Shown one piece after another: positions 1-8,419 of a stretch of DNA of 16,754 nucleotides. Numbering within the stretch: position 1 is the first letter of the stretch; each line of letters begins with the position of its first letter. The notes beneath the pieces are model-generated. The model had not been told where the DNA came from and did not search any database. It saw only the letters and a program-made list of their open reading frames with translations. Made by a program: the position numbers and the translations under genes. The DNA comes from Multifurca ochricompacta (Eukaryota > Basidiomycota > Agaricomycetes > Russulales > Russulaceae): assembly GCA_022496185.1 (NCBI GenBank), contig WTXG01000508.1, positions 1-16,754 on the forward strand, in the 5' to 3' direction.

Positions 1-1464
1 ACATGATAGTCGACAGCTGGTTTCCAGCGCTTCGTCAAACTGTCTTCCGGGTTAGACCAGCCAGCCCAGGTATAGTAGACATCAGTATCATGCAAACAAT
101 TGCTACAGAGAAGCGAATAATGCCATCAGCTCGAATGAATGGAGGCCATGTATAAAATCACGCACAAGTGAAGCAGCTTTGGAAGAATGGGTTTGCCTTC
201 GTACGGAGTATTCCATAGATGGACCATCGTCTTACTCTCCTCCTCTCTGATATGCCGTCACGCCCGAGACCTGTCATGTACATGTCCAGCAAGCAGCTCG
301 TCACCTCCCAATCATATGGTAAAGGATGGAACAGGTCTTGACGATTGCTGACGATGGCCCACCAATACCCTTGGTCTCGAGCGCAACATTCATATAATGT
401 CCATCCGGCCCGGGGGTCCAAAAAGGGCCTCAAACGTAGGCGGAGAAAGAGCAGGAGGGAACAATCCACTGTGGTCCGCACGATAGACGCCAGAGTCCAT
501 GAGCCTTGCTGCTCGAAGCTTACTGAGGTGAAGAAGCATGATGCACGAGCAAATATGAGACGCGTTATGCCATTCTGGAGCATCCATATTTGAGTGACTT
601 GGCATGGAAATGGAGATACTCGAGTTCAACGGGAGAACTCCTCCAAAGAAGTGCAGGGTCTGTCAAAAAGAATGCGTCCGTATCCACGTATATCGCCTTT
701 TCGACGTCATCAGGTAAGGTTCGTGCAAAAACAGCTTCATGAGCCCAGCTGAAATAATTAATTTGTTAGCAACACGCGTCCAAACGTCGAAATAAATTAA
801 AAAAAGCATACGAATGCCAGCAGAATGATCCGTGTTGATCGCGCCTTCGCGGCGACCCTATCTAACATGCTCTGGAATGAGAGTCGGTAGAACGTCACAG
901 AGACGGGATGTGTTGGATGCGTAAGAAGGCGGAGTCGACTCTCTAGGTAAGCTTGCGCCGCCTCATCGCAGATGATGTGAAAGCGGAGGGGCCGAGTAGT
1001 GTACATGATGCAGACTGAAAGAGATGTCAGTGACCCAATAAAGTGCCATCGATCAAGTCAAGGAAATACCTTCAGTAGGATTGCACCTTCTTTGGCGGAG
1101 GACTCTGAATACATGATAAGAGCAAAAACTACAGGTTCACTGGAAGCTCAACAGCCACAGTCTGTATCACGGGGGCAGCAGTTACTGTGACAGTATGTGG
1201 AGGAGAGGCTGCATGTAGATCAGGTATGAATGGCAGTTGAGATTCGGGTGAGGATTGGCAAGCTTGGGTGTGTTCTACACGAAGAGGTTGCTGTAGAAAC
1301 AGCATGACTGATACGACGGCTGCAATACAAAGCAGGAGTATCACACGACGCGGGCGTGTTCGAAAGGGTAGTCGGCCTTCATACTTCGATAACAAGGATT
1401 TCGCGGGTACGTCAATCGAGGGATATTGAGGGTGATGTTGATTGGAATGGTTGGGAGAGGTCAT
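1..1464 (-). CDS. GT8-family (LARGE-like) glycosyltransferase, type II membrane protein; 3' end cut by window; frame broken by nine one-base gaps
   Basis: Expected to be a Golgi enzyme transferring a sugar from a nucleotide sugar. Start ATG at 1464-1462; residues 1-40 are cytosolic and basic, and residues 41-57 form a hydrophobic signal anchor. The lumenal domain shows the GT8 landmarks: RPLRFHIICDEAAQ, TDHSAG, GLMKLFLHE, the metal-binding DxD (YVDTDAFF, about residues 221-228), APEWH, CSCIMLL, DQGYWWAIV, DWEVTSCLL and HFNCLHDTD. Exons read 1464-1070, 1014-812, 748-166 and 102-<1; introns of 55, 63 and 63 bp have GT-AG ends. One missing base must be assumed near each of 1142, 1011, 851, 720, 636, 630, 414, 377 and 236-249; with these all exon phases agree. 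Motif order and spacing match LARGE-type fungal GT8 proteins from family knowledge. The acceptor sugar is unknown. Either an intact gene with consensus errors or a very young pseudogene. Confidence 0.82.
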
Positions 1465-1647
1465 CCGAAGTCTGAATGAAAGGGGAAAGAGATAGTTAAG
1501 CCTTCCACGAAAAGAGTGTAATAATGATATGAGGAGAGTGGGAGAAGGATAAGGAATGAGGCAAAGGTGTCAATCATGCTAAGTGTTGGTTGGTTGTTTG
1601 TCGCTCAAGGCTTGGAAACAGCTCCACAAGCCGAGCGGATGCAAGGG

Positions 1648-1690
1648 AAAAAAATAAAATAAAAATAAAATAAAAAAAATAAAAAAAATA
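1648..1690. repeat. A/T-only tract (A-rich on plus strand)
   Basis: Forty-three bases made only of A and T, as A4-A8 runs separated by single T residues. On the coding strand of the flanking minus-strand genes it reads as poly-T. It could act as a nucleosome-depleted poly(dA:dT) element of the GT8 promoter or lie near the GPI1 3' end; the sequence alone does not decide. Confidence 0.8.
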
Positions 1691-1811
1691 GGAAGGAAAG
1701 GCCAACTGCCAAGGAAACAAGGGGGGTTATTGCAAGATACGAGATAACAGATAGCGCTAGAGACGAAGGAAGGAGCGCTATTTTTTGGCGATGACCGGGT
1801 GGCGGTGGCGG

Positions 1812-1829
1812 TTGACGTTGACGTTGACG
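1812..1829. repeat. Three tandem TTGACG units (CRE half-site-like)
   Basis: The hexamer TTGACG occurs three times head to tail, creating two overlapping TGACGT cores of the kind bound by bZIP (CREB/ATF-type) factors. It lies about 350 bp upstream of the GT8 start and about 100 bp past the GPI1 stop. Regulatory use is inferred from the core only. Confidence 0.5.
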
Positions 1830-1932
1830 CTGATGTCGCCCATTAGTCCGTTATAACTACAACAACTACATTACTTTTGCTCGCTCCTCTCCTCCACAAA
1901 ATAAATAGAAATTTGCATTTTTAGTTTGTCTT

Positions 1933-4147
1933 TCAAAACCTCCGCTGTTGGTCCAGGTCACGGTGCGAGTGCGAATACCCGTACTGAGTCAAAACGGTTA
2001 AAATGGGTATAGTTTGTATCTGTATTATCAAGGACGGCTCTGGGTATTTTCTTGCCCCGGAGTGAAAACACCTTGACACGTACCTCGAGCATGAGCATGG
2101 GATTTCCATTATCGCTTATCACCCGGAAGTATATTGACCCTGTCCCAAATTGTCATTGAGTAAACATTTCCACAAATCGTTTAAATGCAGACCAGGTAGT
2201 CTCCTCGGATCCTTCATTCTGAGTAACAGTGCGAAAAGTGGAAAGTGGTTCATCAGGTCGATGGCGAGGCTCAGGATGATGCAGGTGATGACAACTCCCG
2301 ATTTCATCTGCAACACGCGTGATAAGGTTACTAGGTGTTGTGACGCCTTGCATTCAAGTTCCCATTACATACCAAGGTGAAAAGGAGAGCGTATGTCAGT
2401 AAAGTTGGAAGGCTGAACGTGAACAATGTGAACAAGAGTGTTCCAAGGATCAGCTGGTCCACGTCGTAGTGCCAAGAATCGGTACGCCGGTGCAAAACGT
2501 TGAACCTTTTCCCTGTTTACCCTGTGAGATGGCTATTCAATAGTCAGCAGACTCTCTAACCTCTGAACAGGTTCCATAGTGAGCGCAGGGCGGACGTTTG
2601 ATATAATAGTGCCTTTTTCAAGATGAGGTGGCTTAGTGAGATGTGCAGGGTCAAGGCATTGAAGATATCCAAAAATAGTGACATAGGAACAGTCAATCCT
2701 CCGTATCCAGAAAGGCCGACTGCGTGCGCGATGGTGGGAAAATGTGGAGATAGCAAACGTAAAATGTCTAATGCCAGCGTAAAACATTAACTTAGAGAGG
2801 AATAGAAAGCATGGAATTATACCCACAAGCCCATAGCTCTAAAACTCCCAGGAGCGTGTGTACAAGGAAGGAACTCAACTCCGTGTTCAGCTTTAGTCCC
2901 TCGGGCCAATCATCCAACCACAGCAGAGCATCGCGGGTAAAGTCAATGAAGACAGCCTGCATTCATGATTATCACTATGACGGGCGCTCATCAAGGGGTA
3001 AACGGCGAACCTTGAGCCAATCATGTAATGAAGTGCCGATGACACCGCTATTCTCGCATACGAACGCCCCAACAACGGTGCCCAGTATTACATCGTTCAT
3101 CACTAGCCAGACCGCGTTATTGAATCTATAGGAAGTCCATTGAGACGGTCTTAGGGTGTTATTACAGTAAGCGCTTACCGTACGTATTCTGCGGACGTTT
3201 CCAGTTTTCCATAGACATAGGACAGTCTAGGATACGACACTAAATCTTGTACCAGGCTTGATCGTGCCGATAATTGGTCAACTGGGACGGCGGTTAGGGC
3301 ATGAGAACTGGGGTTATACTTGGGGATACCCACGTAATTTCGAGTATTCTCTCACCGGCGCTATCCATGGACTGTATTGGCGAAAGAACCCCATTGTTAG
3401 GTCGAGAAGGGACTTGAGGCCTGAGAACAAATGCGGACATGCGCGCTCCGGACGGGCGCAAGCGTCATGTATGTGGTGCGCAGCCATATCTAGGAGCCTG
3501 AACCTTGCCAGCCATGAACCGGATAGGTTCAGTAAGGAGTGCAGACGGTATGTTGCATTCAGCTGCAATCGCAGAGGATCAGCATCCACCAGCCACGTAC
3601 ATGGAGAAGCAGACCTGTGTCAATGCTGTCTCATTGAAACCAACCGTCTCGAAGGTTGGGTGACTATCTGGGATAGCAATACTGCGGCGCGAAGTGGCGT
3701 CCTCAGGAGTATGGAAGCGGACGGAGCCTAGTGCAGACCTGCGGTACATTACGAAGGCGCACAGAAGACTGGTCCCGGTTCTACCGGCGTGTAAACCGAT
3801 CGAAACATGTGCGGACGAGGCTGGCTCCACCCCAGGAAGAAATTGAATGCTGGGTGTTCGGTAGCTTGGGGAGCGAGAGGAGCACTCCCCCAAAATCTTC
3901 GGAGCATCCGTGGTGGATACCTCTGTGAATCGAGGGTTTTCGCTAAGAAAGTCATTTAAGAGAGTGTTTGCACGTTCTGCGCGTGATATTCAGTTCGAGT
4001 CCATAAGACAACAGGGTCAGCCTTACCAAGCGATCCGACCTGGAGAACACCCGCCACGCATACTAGTCTTGAGTTTACCCAGCCGTAGCAGTACCCTACT
4101 TTTCCTTCATCTTCTATAGGCCAGAAGATGGAATAATTTGCGATCAT
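1933..4147 (-). CDS. GPI1: GPI1 / PIG-Q, subunit of the GPI-GlcNAc transferase complex
   Basis: In the known family this ER membrane protein stabilises the complex that moves GlcNAc from UDP-GlcNAc to phosphatidylinositol, the first step of GPI-anchor synthesis. Exons on the minus strand: 4147-4027, 3976-3615, 3562-3334, 3281-3179, 3125-3011, 2956-2827, 2767-2561, 2512-2373, 2307-2193, 2139-2084, 2019-1933. The ten introns are 48-64 bp with GT-AG ends, and the phases add up to 1,665 nt (554 residues, close to the usual 550-610). Landmarks: FWPIE near residue 9, GYCYGW and VCVAGVL in exon 1; NNAVWLVMNDVILG; GAFVCENS; DDWPEGLKLNTEL (about 325-337); GLSGYGG; SLWNLFRGKRFNVL; YDVDQLILGTLLF; NHFPLFALLLRMKDPRRLPG (about 489-508), followed by the short family tail. 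Several hydrophobic segments fit membrane spans. No frameshift is needed. Divergent from the Rho gene. Confidence 0.93.
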
Positions 4148-4511
4148 GGCATGGCCGTTGGGAAGAACAGAAGAACGCAATCAAGCGGCTGGCGGCTAAC
4201 GGGCCGGTGGTCACAGTGCTGGCGCGCCAGCACAAAAGTGTGCTCAACGGACGAGGACAAGGACAAGGAGCGAAGCAGCGTCGTCTTTAATTTGCTTTGC
4301 TTTGCTGAACAATACAACGACAACCTCAACCGCGTTCACAGTACTGATATATCCTGATCTAAATCGTTTCTCGTCTCTCTAAAATCTCTCGCTCTTTGCT
4401 GCTGTACTCGTTTTCGTTCCTCGTTTTCATTGTGAGCGTTTCACCCTCTTCGCCGTAGAGAGCTAGGTCTGACTACACAGCACGTAGTATTACATATCTT
4501 GACTATACATT
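4148..4511. promoter_or_regulatory. Divergent promoter shared by GPI1 (left) and the Rho GTPase (right)
   Basis: This 364-bp gap separates the GPI1 start (4147, leftward) from the Rho start (4512, rightward). It contains a perfect 18-bp palindrome at 4216-4233 and a short TTTGC repeat near 4290-4305. A CT-rich stretch at about 4366-4440 on the plus strand is typical of fungal transcription-start regions and sits upstream of the Rho ATG. No clear TATA box was seen. Confidence 0.7.
4216..4233. promoter_or_regulatory. Perfect 18-bp palindrome (GTGCTGGCGCGCCAGCAC)
   Basis: Both strands read GTGCTGGCGCGCCAGCAC with no mismatch or spacer. It lies 69 bp upstream of the GPI1 ATG and 278 bp upstream of the Rho ATG. 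A homodimeric DNA-binding protein site is the simplest guess. I do not know a matching fungal factor. Confidence 0.6.
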
Positions 4512-5296
4512 ATGAGCAGTCACTATGAGCTCGAACCCAATCAGAGGCCAGATATGAAAAGAAAGATAGTCGTAGTTGGGGATGGTGAGTCCGAGCTGCC
4601 TTCTCCTTCTCGCACCACCTCAACACGCTATCTTGTCAGGCGGTTGTGGAAAGACGTGCTTGTTAATTGTGTATGCACATAATAGATTTCCAGAGGTAAG
4701 TCTTTACCGTGCCTTGACCCACGCGACGGTGGCTCACCACACCAGGCATACATCCCTACTGTCTTCGAGAACTACGTAACAAACCGACAGTTCGACGGCA
4801 AGATCATTGAGATTGCGCTTTGGGACACGGCAGGGCAGGAGGAATACGACCGTCTGCGGCCATTGAGCTATCCGGAAAGCCACGTCATTCTCATCGTTTT
4901 TTCCATCGACTTTCCCGTCAGCCTCGCAAATGTCCAGGACAAGGTGCGCGCTCCGGCATATTACTCAATTAAACTCGTTCCTGATAGGTAGAGGTTCGAC
5001 ACAAGTGGTACCCCGAGGTGGCCCACTTTTGCGAGGGCACGCCACTCATCCTTGTCGCGACAAAGACGGACCTGCGTCGAGACGATAACACACGACGTTT
5101 GCTTGGTGCTCAGGGCCAAAAACCCGTCGCGCCCGAACAGGGCGCAGAGGTCGCACGTGAAATAGGTGCAAAATACATCGAGTGCTCCGCGAAGACAGGC
5201 AGTGGAGTGCAGGAGGTGTTTACGCTCGCACTACGGGAGAGCATGAAGGGAAAGTGGGGAAAGATCGCACGGCAGCGGCGGTGTGTTGTAACCTGA
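4512..5296 (+). CDS. Rho-family small GTPase, Rho4-like
   Basis: A GTP-switched regulator of actin, cell wall and septation at the plasma membrane. Exons 4512-4584, 4640-4695, 4746-4943 and 5006-5296 give 618 nt (205 residues, normal for Rho). Seen: P-loop GDGGCGKT (residues 24-31), switch I with PTVFENYV, switch [21 protein letters not shown], base-binding TKTD in place of NKxD, ECSAK, a basic tail and C-terminal CVVT, a CaaX box predicting prenylation. The third acceptor is set at 5005 because only the join before TGG restores the invariant NVQDKWYPEV. GDGGCGKT (rather than GDGACGKT) and RLRPLSYPE point to Rho4; Rho4 of other fungi often has a longer N terminus, so the subfamily is moderate confidence. 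No frameshift. Confidence 0.93.
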
Positions 5297-6480
5297 TCTC
5301 TTGCTTCTGACCCTGCTTTCCTCCTCCTTTACTCTTCCTAGATAGTTATCCGCACGTCCATGGACAATTCACGCTCTGGAAGCGCCACCAGGGGGTCTCC
5401 GTGGAGACAGCCTGGGCTGCGACCGGAGTGTAATAGTAGTACATTCTGCTTATGGGAGCAAAGACCTCATTCCGAGCCTTCATTAGACACCCGACAGTCT
5501 ACACATTCTCGGGTTCTTCACCGCATGTCTATGGTGCAACATATACTTCTATCCCTGCTAAGCGAGCGCAAGGTGGCATCATGGAATGGAAGCCAGTGAA
5601 GTATTCAAGCGTTAAGGTATTCCGCCCTGCCTCGTTGCGCGCCTCCTAATCGCAATAGGGTCTTACTCCGTTCTGGCCTTGAGTGATCCCCGCTTGTGCG
5701 TAAAAGAGACCGCTTTGCACAGGTAAACCCCAACAGCGGCCTTAGAGGGGCCCCGGGTCACCGAGGTGTACAGAAAGTTAGAGTTTATTCGATGTGCGCT
5801 GTCTGCGCGCCTCGCACAGACCGCCTTGCTGATGGTCCGGACGCGCGTAAGACATGTGTCTGGGCGCCTGGACACCACTTCCCGCGTGCTAGACGGAATG
5901 AGGGGGACATTGAGGTTCCGAGTGAAAGTGCCCGTTCAAGATCGTACACGTCCTCTCTTTTAGAGGGGGGGAGGGAGGCCTATGGGTAGAGCGCCGAGCC
6001 GAGGTTCAGTCTGGGGTGGAGGGTGCATCGAAGCGGAGCTTGCAACAATTCCGCGACAGACCCGCGTGTTCTGATGGATGAGGATGAGGACGTCACCAAG
6101 TCTCACAGGACCGCTGTTCCGGAAACTTTGCCGCTTGTTGGCCGTGTTACAAGTGACGGTGTACGGATGACCTGCCAACCAATTCGATCTCTTGGTCCAA
6201 GTGCAGCCAACAGTCATTGCTGCAATTATGATTTTGATGACCGGGATAACCTCGGACCTCTCTGCAGGGAACGTGCCATTTAGTTAGGGTCTGGTGACCT
6301 CAATCTCAACATTTCTGTTCTGATGAAGTATAAACATTGAACTGCAAAAACAGAACCGAGACCGTGTAACCATTACTACGGGCAAGTAAGAAGCATCATA
6401 AAGTGCAGACGTGATGTTCTTGAGAAAATGCAGAAGAATACAAATACAAAAGGATATCTTACAAGTCTTTCAGGCGTTGC
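5297..6480. other. Long convergent gap, no recognised gene
   Basis: These 1,184 bp lie between the stop codons of the Rho gene (plus) and the zinc-cluster gene (minus), unusually long for a convergent gap in so dense a window. Open frames of 60-97 codons occur on both strands (for example 5452-5649 plus, 5696-5989 plus, 5960-6217 minus). None has a motif I know, and none could be joined into a convincing spliced protein. A short plus-strand hydrophobic stretch is encoded around 6207-6240 but is preceded in frame by a stop. It may hold long 3' UTRs, a non-coding RNA, or a lineage-specific or decayed gene. Confidence 0.5.
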
Positions 6481-7469
6481 CTACATGCTTCGCCCTTCTA
6501 TTCCCGTAAGTCCCTCGCGACCATCCGCGTGGTCTTCCCTCCTGCCATTGCCGTTCACACTGACTGTGACGTCAACACCCGAGTTACCGGCAGACGGCGG
6601 CTTGGAGTAGGGCGGATGGTGGCCATTCGGAGGATATCCAGGGTATTGAGCGTGGGGCTGCATCATGACCGGTACATCAGGACGATGGTGCGGTACGATG
6701 TAAGGTGTGGGGTACGGCACAGTGCCGTAAGAAAGGTATGGCCCTGGATAATACTGATGGGGAGGAGGGAGGGGGTAACCTGAACCCTCATGCTCCTGAC
6801 TTAGATGGGACGGCGGAGGGGGCTGCACCGACACGTAATAAGGAGGATGGTAAGGAGCCTCACCAGGCTTGTGCACAGCTGGAATAGGAGGGTACTGCCC
6901 GTAGATGGGAAGGGGGTAGCCGATTGGACCCATGAAAGATGTAGCCGGTGGTGTGCCAACCGTGGGCACACCAGGAAGTGACATACCCATGGGTGGCGGG
7001 GGCGCAGGGTCGGGAAGGGTCTCGGTAGTAGAAGTTGCGCGACCAGTTGATGAGGACAAAGGTAAGATTAAACGTGTCGATAAGAGAAAGAAATACCCAA
7101 GAAGAGCTCACTCTTTCCATCGCGCTTCTTGTAAGGGCCCCTCTTGATGCCTTTTTTCCTTTCCTTACGCTGCGAATCGACGCACTCTTCGCCGATGCCA
7201 TACTTGACGCAGCGAAGGCAGGGGCGGGCATCATCGCACTTCTTACATGCTTTTTGACAGTTAGTGCAGGCGTTCTTGACCTGGCGACGCTTGGAACGAA
7301 TCTGAGGCTGAGAAGTGCTGACCACACCAGAAGCGAACGGGTACATGTGCATGGGTAGACCGGTATAGGGTACAGAATGCATAGGCAACTGCGACTGGAC
7401 TGAGTCGGAGGCGGATTCGGGAGATTGATCGATTCGGTCGTCGTCGGAGTGAGCGCGAACGGAAGCCAT
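6481..7469 (-). CDS. Zn(II)2Cys6 binuclear-cluster DNA-binding protein
   Basis: A fungal-type transcription factor expected in the nucleus. Start ATG at 7469-7467. The cluster is C68-x2-C71-x6-C78-x5-C84-x2-C87-x8-C96, with an extra Cys at 75, preceded by basic RSKRRQVK and followed by the basic KERKKGIKRGPYKKR linker. The second exon (7020-6481) encodes about 180 residues rich in Pro, Tyr, Gly and His and ends GIEGRSM; no fungal-specific regulatory domain is present, so the protein is short (about 311 residues). The intron is ambiguous. A GTTTAA donor at 7073 with the acceptor ending at 7021 (53 bp) keeps frame. The better-looking GTGAGC donor at 7111 (91-bp intron) breaks phase unless bases are missing. 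Target genes are unknown. Shares a 1.3-kb divergent region with the Pom1-like gene. Confidence 0.85.
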
Positions 7470-7660
7470 GTCTGAGAAGGAAAGAGGGGGGAGGGGTGAA
7501 GGAGGGGGAGTGAGCGGACGATGTGGCGGTAGGAAAGAGAGGATGAAAGGGCAGTGGGCTAATGAAGTTTGGGTCTACAAGGGCACGTGACACCAATGCC
7601 GTCCAAACTTCGAGAGGCCGGTGAAGAGAAGCCAAAATAATGAAAGATGCGACGAATTAG

Positions 7661-7677
7661 AAAGAAAGAAAGAAAGA
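7661..7677. repeat. AAAG microsatellite
   Basis: About four head-to-tail AAAG units followed by further A/G-rich sequence to about 7700, within the leader or promoter of the zinc-cluster gene; CT-rich on that gene's coding strand. Confidence 0.8.
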
Positions 7678-8194
7678 AGAAAAAAAAGGGAAGAAAGTCT
7701 TTTTTTAAATTAAAAAAAAGAGAAAAACATAGTATGATGAGGAGCCGAAGAGAAGGGGATGAATGATAGATGGGAAGTTAGAGAGAATTGAAACGTACAG
7801 AGTAAGAGGATGTCGGTTCGCTGAGATTGCGGGGATTGATTGAGAGAAATAGCGGAGAGGCGGAAAGGGCGAAAAACGCGGGGTTACAACTCGACTTGAG
7901 CAAGGCTCCAGGCTCCCTTTATCCTTGTCAGCTCACTCCCTTTAAGTAGTGAGCCAATACCCAGGTACGTGATTCCAAACTAAATAAGCCTTCATCTCCG
8001 CTTAAATAGACTTTAAATACCGCGAATAACGCACACAAAACGGTCCGCGCGGTCTAGATAGGGGTCTAGTTGACGAGTGAAACCACACCTGATCCACGAT
8101 GTTTCATCTCTTCCCATCCATCCATCATACATCTATAATAAAAAAACGGGGCGTAGTATGATAAGGATTAATAACGATAGAAAAAAAAGGAAAC

Positions 8195-8366
8195 AAATTA
8201 AGAGGGGAAGGAGGTGAATAAGAGTTGAGTGAATAAGTGTAGAGTAAAAGAGTTAGTGAGTGTAGAGTAAAAGAGTAAGTAAGAGTAAGAGTATAGAGTA
8301 GAGTAGAGTAGAGTAGTAGGAGTAGAAGAAGTAGGAGTAGGAGTGAGTAGTAGTAGGAGGAGGAGA
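8195..8366. repeat. 172-nt C-free tract with GAGTA-type repeats
   Basis: The plus strand has no cytosine from 8195 to 8366. It contains two identical 17-bp copies at 8237-8253 and 8260-8276 and a run of GAGTA/GTAG units at about 8293-8355. Such strand asymmetry can favour R-loops or triplex structures and tends to vary in length. No protein role is likely. Confidence 0.85.
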
Positions 8367-8419
8367 CAATGTAAGAAACCAAATAAAACCAAACAATTTC
8401 GCGGCTTTCTGTGTTCCGC

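Larger units (their letters stand above)
1465..1932 (-). promoter_or_regulatory. Intergenic region: GPI1 3' flank and GT8 promoter
   Basis: This 468-bp gap lies between two genes read in the same (minus) direction, so it should hold the GPI1 3' UTR and polyadenylation region on its right and the GT8 promoter and leader on its left. It contains a 43-bp A/T-only run (T-rich on the coding strand) and a triple TTGACG repeat, listed separately. I see no coding potential. Confidence 0.6.

Noticed and set aside
600..750. A reading of the GT8 exon starting WAHEAVFARTLPDD just after the intron
   Set aside because: It is the wrong frame for the first ten codons; the other frame gives the conserved GLMKLFLHE, and a one-base gap near 720 joins it to LPDDVEKAIYVDTDAFF.
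2119..2200. Apparent GPI1 ending shortly after DPRRLPG (stop at 2119)
   Set aside because: A 53-bp GT-AG intron (2140-2192) and a further 64-bp intron (2020-2083) restore the family tail and end the gene at 1933, with correct phases.
2768..2822. GTATAA donor at 2822 for a GPI1 intron
   Set aside because: It leaves the wrong phase; the GTGGGT donor at 2826 gives a continuous frame and a natural sequence before ILRLLSPHFP.
3258..3731. 157-codon open frame on the plus strand
   Set aside because: It lies antisense to three validated GPI1 exons and has no recognisable motif.
3879..3898. C-rich and G-rich runs as possible quadruplex or regulatory elements inside GPI1 exon 2
   Set aside because: Single short runs inside coding sequence; not enough G-runs for a quadruplex motif.
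4980..5010. GGTTCGA resembling a tRNA B-box
   Set aside because: It lies in the third intron of the Rho gene with no matching A-box or cloverleaf.
5360..5989. Several 65-97 codon open frames downstream of the Rho gene
   Set aside because: No motifs, overlapping frames on both strands, and no convincing spliced model; not called as genes.
5960..6217. 85-codon minus-strand open frame
   Set aside because: No family resemblance and no supporting splice structure; treated as chance.
8125..8392. Minus-strand open frames rich in Leu/Tyr/Ser that look like membrane proteins
   Set aside because: They are translations of the C-free GAGTA-type repeat and appear in two frames at once, as expected of low-complexity DNA.
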